Assembly (NCBI GenBank): GCA_963579925.1
Contig: CAUZJA010000083.1
Span: 1-11,178, forward strand
Reading direction: 5' to 3'
DNA: 11,178 nucleotides
Origin: UBA1151 sp963579925
GTDB lineage: Bacteria; Chloroflexota; Dehalococcoidia; Lucifugimonadales; Lucifugimonadaceae
Made by a program: the position numbers and the translations under genes. Of the stretch, positions 6,818-11,178 are shown in pieces. The notes under the pieces are model-generated. The model did no database searches. It worked only from the letters and a program-made list of their open reading frames with translations, and was not told the DNA's origin. The stretch's first letter is position 1, and the number at the start of each line of letters is the position of its first letter.

Positions 6818-8079
6818 GCCAGTCTCTTTATGACGTGCGTGCCGGCAAATGCGCCACCGGCCAGTGCCGCACCGAACACCCAACCAGAGAGTGACAGTGA
6901 AGGCACTGCAGAGAAGAACGCGCCGATTGTGCAGCCAAGTGCCAGCCCGGATGCGTATCCCATCAGCACTCCGCCAGCCAGTGACTGGCCGTATCGGATC
7001 TTCTTGTTTGGAAATCGAACCCGGAACTCTCCAGCGAACAGCGCTCCAGCAAGGGCACCCGGCAGTAATCCCACCGTGATGGCGAATGTGTGGGTGAGCA
7101 GTCCGGACTCACCGGCTCGTCCGGTGCAACCCCCAAGATCCGCGAGGCCTTCCATCACCGGAGCATCCAGGCCAATCCAGCCCATTCCCAGATGGGAGGC
7201 CCGCATCAGTTCACCAGTGACGCCAAGCGGCATGTGAATCAGATAGAGCAGCACACCAAGCCCACCCAGAACGGCGCCGCCAATGACTACTGGCCAGCCC
7301 CGCTTAAAGACCGGGTCGATGAGCTCTCTGACTCTCGCCGTGAACGTCATGGCGGGAACGACTTTACGAGTGATATTGGGCGTGAACACGCCGTTCTTGG
7401 TCTCCCACCATGTGATGGCCAGATAGACCACGGCCAACCCGACCAGCGTCAGGATCACCGCATTCGCGTAGCCCATGCCGAAGGAAGATGGGAACCATAC
7501 TTTGGGCTCATGGGAGATGATGTTGGTCCACCACCAGTTCCACGTGTGAGTCATGATGCCAAGCCCAATGATCACGCCGCCAATGGCAACCCAGGAGGCA
7601 ACATAGCCTTCAGCCATTCGGTAGAGGGAGCCAGAAACGCATCCACCGGCAATTACCATGCCGAAGCCAAACATCAGCCCACCGACGACGATAGATAGAC
7701 CAATCGGCAGCACGTGCGCTTCGCCCGGGAGGCCACCGAAGTCGGGGTTGGGCACCAGCCATCTCATGATTGCGGCAAAACCTAGCGTCGCCACGGCGAT
7801 GCCTACCAGGATGCCTTTCATGTTCTGGCCTGAACCAAACAGAAACAGGTCTCGGAATGCCGATGCAAAGCAGAAGCGCGATCGCTGGAGCGTAAAGCCG
7901 AACATGCTGCCGACTACCCACACTGCGGCGACCGTCTCATCTTCACGGGCGATGAGCATTGCGATTATGGCTGTGGCTGCAACAACGGCCAGCCCAATAA
8001 AGGTCTGACGTGCTTGAGGAAGTAAGGGATTGTCCACCCCATCATCATCAGGGGCGATAGTAATTGTGTCTGTCGTCAA
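6814..8079 (-). CDS. YeeE/YedE family (TsuA-like) sulfur-compound transporter
   Basis: A 421-residue integral membrane protein with roughly ten hydrophobic segments in two similar halves. Characteristic blocks are GFTLQRSRFCFASAFRD (Cys70), FGFGMVIAGGCVSGSLYR (Cys147), DLGGCTGRAG (Cys318) and GYASGLALGCTIGAFFSA (Cys383). Proteins of this family, such as bacterial TsuA, take up thiosulfate through a channel lined with conserved cysteines. Thiosulfate or a related sulfur oxyanion is therefore the likely substrate here, although the substrate itself cannot be read from sequence. The start is TTG at 8079, with AAGG seven bases upstream; no other start is near the first membrane segment. As the first gene of the minus-strand operon it overlaps the next gene by ATGA. 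Pairing of YeeE with TusA-type partners (TsuB/YeeD) is a known arrangement and supports the assignment. Confidence 0.92.
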   Translation of the reverse strand: MTTDTITIAPDDDGVDNPLLPQARQTFIGLAVVAATAIIAMLIAREDETVAAVWVVGSMFGFTLQRSRFCFASAFRDLFLFGSGQNMKGILVGIAVATLGFAAIMRWLVPNPDFGGLPGEAHVLPIGLSIVVGGLMFGFGMVIAGGCVSGSLYRMAEGYVASWVAIGGVIIGLGIMTHTWNWWWTNIISHEPKVWFPSSFGMGYANAVILTLVGLAVVYLAITWWETKNGVFTPNITRKVVPAMTFTARVRELIDPVFKRGWPVVIGGAVLGGLGVLLYLIHMPLGVTGELMRASHLGMGWIGLDAPVMEGLADLGGCTGRAGESGLLTHTFAITVGLLPGALAGALFAGEFRVRFPNKKIRYGQSLAGGVLMGYASGLALGCTIGAFFSAVPSLSLSGWVFGAALAGGAFAGTHVIKRLA

Positions 8080-8435
8080 TCCTGAGCCTTACCGCGATCC
8101 AACAATTATCATAAACTCGTCTCTAAAATCCCATTTTTACGTTGAGCAGACGAGAGAGCATACATCAACTACCAACTTGAACATCATATATTGATTTTTG
8201 TATCTTCTGACGTTTTGCGCATGAGTAGACAGTGAGAAACGCGCGGCCAATCGCGGCAATCGGAGTAAGGATTCCTGGCACTAATCGCGTGAATGCACTG
8301 TCGAGGGTCTAATTTGAAACCGACTAGTATGGCGAGGAATGCTCCGATCCTCAGCGCAGAAACCTTCTCCGCAAAACATGGATCGTTAATGATGTGGGTA
8401 GGCCACAAAGCAAGAAATCGGCACGGAAGTGACAG
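8080..8435. other. Shared divergent regulatory region, sulfur operon / sigma factor
   Basis: About 356 bases with no supported gene. The part nearest the transporter (about 8095-8215) is AT-rich and should hold the minus-strand operon promoter; a TATGATAAT stretch (minus, about 8107-8115) could be a -10 element but has no convincing -35. On the plus strand TTGAAC (8178-8183) followed after 18 bases by TATCTT is a weak candidate for the sigma gene, with a leader of over 200 bases. No clear hairpin or direct repeat was found. Frames crossing it on the minus strand are antisense to the sigma gene and match nothing recognised. Confidence 0.35.
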
Positions 8436-8975
8436 ATGACGCCATTGCCGGAGCCGGATTTGGCGCACGCGGCAACGCGATGCAAGGCCGGTGACAAGCA
8501 GAGCTTCAGGCTGATCATAGACGCCCATAGCGAGCGCCTCTACGGCATCGCCTATCTCATCTCGGACGATCGAACTCGCGCGGAAGAGGCCGTTCAGGAG
8601 TCGCTGTTCCTGGCGTGGAAGAACATCAAGCGGCTCCGCAAAGGCGCAAAGCTTGGCCCGTGGCTCAATCGCATCCTGCTCAACCAGATCAAGAAACAAG
8701 GCCGACGCGCCCGACACCCGGAAACGGAGATCGATGAGGCACTTCGCCTGCGCGGTACGGACAGATCGCCGGCACAACATGCCATCGACTCTGAAGTGTC
8801 CGCTCATCTATGGGGTAGCGTCGCGGCACTCCCAGAAGAACAGCGAATTGCGCAGTCCCCCGGGTGGCATGAAGGCACGGTCAAATCTCGATTGCATAGA
8901 GGTATTGCGGCGCTGCGTGACACGGCGGATGCATCTGAGATCCATGGCGAATCAGAAGGGACGGTGACGGCATGA
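8436..8975 (+). CDS. ECF-type RNA polymerase sigma factor with shortened region 4
   Basis: A 179-residue sigma-70-family protein of ECF architecture. Region 2 spans about residues 18-89 (AGDKQSFRLIIDAHSERLYGI, then DRTRAEEAVQESLFLAW, then GPWLNRILLNQIKK), covering core-polymerase binding and -10 recognition. Region 4 starts with ALPEEQR (131-137) and ends with GTVKSRLHRGIAALRD (147-162). Normally about 24 residues separate these landmarks; only nine (IAQSPGWHE) are present, so the first helix and part of the second helix of the DNA-binding domain are missing, in frame. It may be a damaged factor, a divergent group, or a sequencing/assembly loss of about 45 bases. The ATG at 8436 follows GGAAG at seven bases. 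The stop overlaps the next gene's start (ATGA), the usual layout of sigma/anti-sigma pairs. Confidence 0.85.
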   Translation: MTPLPEPDLAHAATRCKAGDKQSFRLIIDAHSERLYGIAYLISDDRTRAEEAVQESLFLAWKNIKRLRKGAKLGPWLNRILLNQIKKQGRRARHPETEIDEALRLRGTDRSPAQHAIDSEVSAHLWGSVAALPEEQRIAQSPGWHEGTVKSRLHRGIAALRDTADASEIHGESEGTVTA

Positions 8976-10222
8976 ACAACACTCAGACCGTTGACCAAAT
9001 CGTGGAGCGAGAACTCGAACTGCTGTTCCGGGGCAAGATGCGCGCCAACCCATCTCGATATTTCTGGCCTCTTATTACCGGAAAGCTGGGCGAACAGGTT
9101 TCACGACGACCGAGGGAGTGGATTATGGATTCTGTAGGTGTACCCGTCTTTGGTCCCGTTTCAAAGAACTTCTACCGCGTATCAGCGGTGGCGATTATGG
9201 CGGTCATCGCGATTGTCTTCGCGGTCATGATCAACACTAGCGATGGCGAGCAAACCGTTCCCGTCGCCAGTTCACCCGATCTGGTCCCCGAATTCTCACC
9301 GGAATCATCAATTGGTAACCAACTGACGCAGGGCCCTCAGACCACAATTGCGACAGTGACGATCGTCACCTCCCTCGAGTACGCGGGCAACGAAGGACTT
9401 GCCTCGCAGCTGTTGATCACTCTCGATGTCGAGGACAATTCCCGTCAGGTGCTATCGAGCGTCAGAGACTTTGTCGCCCTGATTGGCCAGAATCGCGAGG
9501 TGGAGGCGGAACTGAAGGTCGAAGAAGTGCGACTCTTTCTCGAAGCACAGGAGAGGTTAATTGGGACGTTGATCAGAGCCATGTCCAGCAACTCGAACTC
9601 AGAACTCATCGGGCAGGCTCAGGTTATACAGGCAGAGATCCAAGCCACTCGAGAAAGCACTGAAGAATTGTTCGCGAAAATCATTGAAGATCCCATTGCA
9701 TCAGCCCGCATATTCGAAAGGATTGAGAGGGGCACTGAAGACCTCATCGAAAAAATCGATTCACTCAACACGAATCTGTTCATGACCGCTCAACCGGATG
9801 GCGAGTCAGAATTCTTCGGTGCGAGTAAACACGCTGCTGCATTCAGGACCGAGGCGCAGGGTGGACTCTCGGCGACTCGAGACTTCATCGCGCTGGGGAC
9901 CCAGATCCGCCGGGTTGAGGCAGTCACGGAGGCGCAGACCGCCAGCGACCATTTCGGCATGCTAGCCACGAATTTGGCTGAATTAGAGGCTGCCATGCCA
10001 GAAAAGCAGCGAGTTCAGCTCGCAGTTCAGCTTAAGAGCCTTTCAATGGTAGCTGCAGAACTGCCAGAAGTTACCCAAACTCTGATCGACACGATATTTT
10101 CTGACCCGATAGCTAGCGCCCGTACATTTAGCCTGTTGGAGTCCTCCGTTGAGATGGCAGCAGGCACAGCCAGAGAGATCGAACGTGTACTGCTGGTGTT
10201 GGGAGTTGAGGCGGGCAAGTAG
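8972..10222 (+). CDS. Single-pass membrane protein, probable anti-sigma factor with duplicated outer domain
   Basis: A 416-residue protein with an N-terminal cytoplasmic part (1-69), one membrane segment (about 70-87) and a long outer part (88-416). The N-terminal part has no zinc-finger HxxxCxxC of common anti-sigma factors and no motif I recognise. The outer part is rich in predicted helix and contains two related units. LSSVRDFVAL (161-170) reappears as LSATRDFIAL (299-308). DPIASAR (240-246) reappears at 378-384. The spacing is identical within each unit, giving a period of 138 residues. A low-complexity Pro/Ser linker (98-112) joins membrane and sensor. Start/stop overlap with the sigma gene and topology argue for an anti-sigma role, sequestering the sigma factor until an outside signal arrives. 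This is inferred from context, not from a recognised domain. Confidence 0.7.
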   Translation: MNNTQTVDQIVERELELLFRGKMRANPSRYFWPLITGKLGEQVSRRPREWIMDSVGVPVFGPVSKNFYRVSAVAIMAVIAIVFAVMINTSDGEQTVPVASSPDLVPEFSPESSIGNQLTQGPQTTIATVTIVTSLEYAGNEGLASQLLITLDVEDNSRQVLSSVRDFVALIGQNREVEAELKVEEVRLFLEAQERLIGTLIRAMSSNSNSELIGQAQVIQAEIQATRESTEELFAKIIEDPIASARIFERIERGTEDLIEKIDSLNTNLFMTAQPDGESEFFGASKHAAAFRTEAQGGLSATRDFIALGTQIRRVEAVTEAQTASDHFGMLATNLAELEAAMPEKQRVQLAVQLKSLSMVAAELPEVTQTLIDTIFSDPIASARTFSLLESSVEMAAGTAREIERVLLVLGVEAGK

Positions 10223-10232
10223 CGGGCTTCTG

Positions 10233-10260
10233 GTAGTGGCGGGTAGGCCACCCGCTCTTC
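10233..10260 (+). repeat. GTAG-type REP sequence, copy A
   Basis: The tetranucleotide GTAG is followed by an imperfect palindrome, GGCGGGT pairing with ACCCGCT around the loop AGGCC, then CTTC. The layout is that of the REP sequences recognised by RAYT transposases. It shares 21 of 28 positions with copy C near the RAYT remnant; all loop bases differ while the stem is kept. It starts 11 bases after the anti-sigma-like gene's stop. Confidence 0.65.
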
Positions 10261-10289
10261 TCTCGCCTGGGATCATCACATCTGCCAAC

Positions 10290-10362
10290 GGGGGGCGGCA
10301 CTCAGGTAACTCCATTGCCGTAGATCCCGCCCCCATCACGCGACTAACAGGATCCTGTTAGT
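10290..10362. repeat. GC-rich stem and 20-base perfect palindrome
   Basis: GGGGGCGG (10291-10298) can pair with CCGCCCCC (10327-10334). Just after it stands a perfect 20-base palindrome, ACTAACAGGATCCTGTTAGT (10343-10362). No T run follows, so a standard terminator is not supported. It could be a protein-binding operator or an old element end, and it also lies where a terminator for the sigma/anti-sigma transcript would be expected. Confidence 0.55.
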
Positions 10363-10587
10363 TCCCCCATTTCAAGCTACTTTCAGGTTTCACAGGAACT
10401 TGCGATGGCAGGTGCGCTCGGATGCTCGAAAGTACATATCAACAACTTCATAGCAACTAAACACCAGTCCTCTGGCGATACGGCGCCTGACCCGGAACAA
10501 CTATTTCGCCCCTTATTAAGGGCAGGAGATGGTCGGAGGGTTCGAACCCCCAAAATCGATACTCCGGCATCGCCAAAAGTGGAAAGA
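10363..10587. other. Intergenic stretch without a supported gene; potentially structured
   Basis: A long open frame crosses here (10405-10980), but its composition resembles nothing known and it ignores the terminator at 10588, so it is not called. Visible structures are a CCCTTA/TAAGGG hairpin (10510-10522) and the 12-base palindrome GGGTTCGAACCC (10538-10549), which looks like a tRNA T-arm. GGAGATGGT (10525-10533) can pair with ACCAATCTCC beyond the terminator. No D-arm or anticodon arm could be placed, so no tRNA is called. Confidence 0.4.
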
Positions 10588-10625
10588 CCCCTCTGGATCT
10601 CGCGCTCCGGAGGGGGCAATTTTTT
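10588..10625 (+). terminator. Intrinsic terminator, plus strand
   Basis: CCCCTCTGGA (10588-10597) pairs with TCCGGAGGGG (10606-10615), ten base pairs including one G-T, across an 8-base loop. A run of six T's (10620-10625) and ATT follow. It is the best intrinsic terminator of the right half. No coding gene directly precedes it, so it ends either the sigma/anti-sigma transcript or a small RNA made from the preceding 200-350 bases. Confidence 0.72.
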
Positions 10626-10676
10626 ATTGGCACCAATCTCCAAAAAGCTGCCTACAACCTATTTAATGCCTCAGGC

Positions 10677-10701
10677 AGCAGCGGGCCTAAGACCCGCTGC
10701 T
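10677..10701. repeat. REP-like palindrome, copy B
   Basis: AGCAGCGGG (10677-10685) pairs perfectly with CCCGCTGCT (10693-10701) around a 7-base loop. The inner 15 bases (GCGGGCCTAAGACCC) differ at one position from copy C of the GTAG-type repeats, so it belongs to the same family. Confidence 0.6.
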
Positions 10702-10784
10702 AAGATTTCTCTAATTCAGCATCATCCCCGTGGACTGCCACGACACTATTTGATATCACGATTGCGACGTCTAGCCTCTACGAT

Positions 10785-11090
10785 ATGTCAGCATCGAACA
10801 GGACGACGATACCAAAGCGCGACCACACCATCGGTAGCGGCGGGTCTAAGACCCACTCTTCGAGGCCGCGATATCAGCGCCCTCGTCAGAGGTTACGAAC
10901 CTTCGATTACCGCACGACTGGTGCGTATTTCGTTTCCGCACGGCTCGCGTATTCCGCTCCTGAAATGGGCACGCTTGTAAACAGGAAATTGATGCTCAAC
11001 GAATTTGGCAGTGCAGTTGAATCGATATGGCGTGCCCTTCCAGATCGCTATCCGGGAATTGACCTTCCCCCCTCAAACGAGTCCAGTTGA
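10785..11090 (+). pseudogene. Degenerate REP-associated tyrosine transposase (RAYT), N-terminal remnant
   Basis: The open frame codes for 101 residues. Family resemblance begins near residue 30 with RPRQRLRTFDYRTTGAYFV (32-50), the usual opening of RAYT/IS200-like REP transposases, and resumes with GTLVNRKLMLNEFG (62-75) and SIWRALPDRYPGIDL (80-94). Between them (51-61) the sequence is off pattern. The neighbouring frame reads SFPHGSRIPLL, close to the expected CTHGR-type block, which suggests compensating frameshifts. After Leu94 (base 11066) the expected EFVVMPNHxH histidine motif and the catalytic tyrosine are absent, and an unrelated tail reaches a stop at 11088-11090. Family members are about 150-250 residues, so this is a broken piece. 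A REP copy lies inside its 5' end, so the true original start is unclear. The IS3 element to the right probably removed or displaced the rest. Confidence 0.75.
10834..10861 (+). repeat. GTAG-type REP sequence, copy C
   Basis: GTAG is followed by CGGCGGGT, loop CTAAG, then ACCCACTCTTC. The layout is the same as copy A (10233-10260), with one mismatch in the palindrome. It sits just before the RAYT-like coding similarity, the usual place for a REP beside its transposase. Confidence 0.65.
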
Positions 11091-11126
11091 AAGTTGGAAA
11101 CTGGGCTCTCATGAAGGGAGGCAGAA
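11060..11126 (+). mobile_element. Left end of an IS3-family insertion sequence (boundary approximate)
   Basis: RAYT similarity stops at about 11066 and the IS3 OrfA begins at 11127, so the non-coding left end of the IS lies between them. It includes a possible hairpin, CCAGTT with AACTGG (about 11083-11102). Candidate first bases are TGACC at 11060 or the C run at 11067. Without the right end no terminal inverted repeat or target duplication can be confirmed. Confidence 0.5.
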
Positions 11127-11178
11127 ATGCCAAGAAAAGGTCACAGTCCTGAGAAGATCCTGAACAAGCTTCGACAGG
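11127..11178 (+). CDS. IS3-family transposase, OrfA start (runs off the right edge)
   Basis: Only 17 codons are visible from the ATG at 11127, which follows GGAGG at five bases. They begin MPRKGHSPEKIL and continue NKLRQ, closely resembling the MPRKRHSPEEIVAKLRQ opening of IS3-family OrfA proteins, which contain the helix-turn-helix that binds the element's ends. The rest, and the OrfB integrase part, lie outside the window. The left end of the element must lie between about 11060 and 11126, judged by where the RAYT coding similarity stops. Its exact first base is not determinable here. Confidence 0.72.
   Translation, partial: MPRKGHSPEKILNKLRQ

Noticed and set aside
8184..8807. Long minus-strand open frame across the divergent spacer and the sigma gene
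   Set aside because: Its second half is the antisense of sigma region 2, it shows no family motif, and the plus strand is clearly coding there.
10525..10560. tRNA gene suggested by the T-arm-like GGGTTCGAACCC
   Set aside because: On the minus strand a 5-bp T-arm can be drawn, but no D-arm, anticodon arm or fitting 7-bp acceptor stem was found on either strand; at best a fragment.
10405..10980. Plus-strand open frame of 191 codons
   Set aside because: It runs through a strong terminator and two REP copies, has no recognisable motif except a short stretch that is the shifted frame of the RAYT remnant, and lacks a convincing ribosome-binding site.
1..11178. CRISPR array or tandem direct repeats
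   Set aside because: No regularly spaced direct repeats were seen; all repeats found are isolated palindromes.

Overview
The window reads as a piece of a bacterial chromosome, most likely from the phylum Chloroflexota (Dehalococcoidia/SAR202-like). This is inferred from gene content (a DUF1800 protein, a FAA hydrolase, a TIM-barrel isomerase and a CoA ligase with a crotonase), from the Ala/Pro/Thr linker of a lipoprotein, and from frequent TTG starts. No rRNA or single-copy marker is present, so the lineage stays tentative.

Left part (1-5172). A DUF1800 protein runs off the left edge on the minus strand behind a readable promoter. A long REP-like inverted repeat lies upstream of it. Next come two divergent metabolic genes: a sugar phosphate isomerase/epimerase-like TIM barrel (minus) and a fumarylacetoacetate-hydrolase-family enzyme (plus). 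A perfect 13-bp hairpin follows the latter. Then comes a two-gene plus-strand operon, an AMP-forming acyl-CoA synthetase overlapping by 20 bases an ECHDC3-like crotonase that lacks both glutamates of a classical enoyl-CoA hydratase. A 19-bp bidirectional terminator closes it.

Centre (5173-8079, all minus, transcribed right to left). This is a compact sulfur-trafficking operon. It holds a YeeE/YedE (TsuA-like) membrane transporter, a TusA-like protein whose catalytic cysteine is replaced by methionine, a normal CPxP TusA sulfurtransferase, and a lipoprotein with two rhodanese domains. The first three are joined by ATGA and TTGA stop/start overlaps. A plausible division of labour is sulfur handling at the outer face (rhodanese), uptake (YeeE) and relay to metabolism (TusA pair).

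Right part (8080-10222, plus). Divergent from the sulfur operon, across about 356 bases, is an ECF-type sigma factor with an apparent gap of about 15 residues in region 4. It overlaps by ATGA a single-pass membrane protein that fits the anti-sigma position. The outer domain of that protein is an internal duplication of about 138 residues per unit.

Right edge (10223-11178). This is a decayed mobile-element region with three REP-type palindromes (two of GTAG type), a 20-base perfect palindrome, a strong plus-strand terminator inside a larger potential RNA fold, a degenerate REP-associated tyrosine transposase (RAYT), and the start of an IS3-family transposase that appears to have interrupted it.
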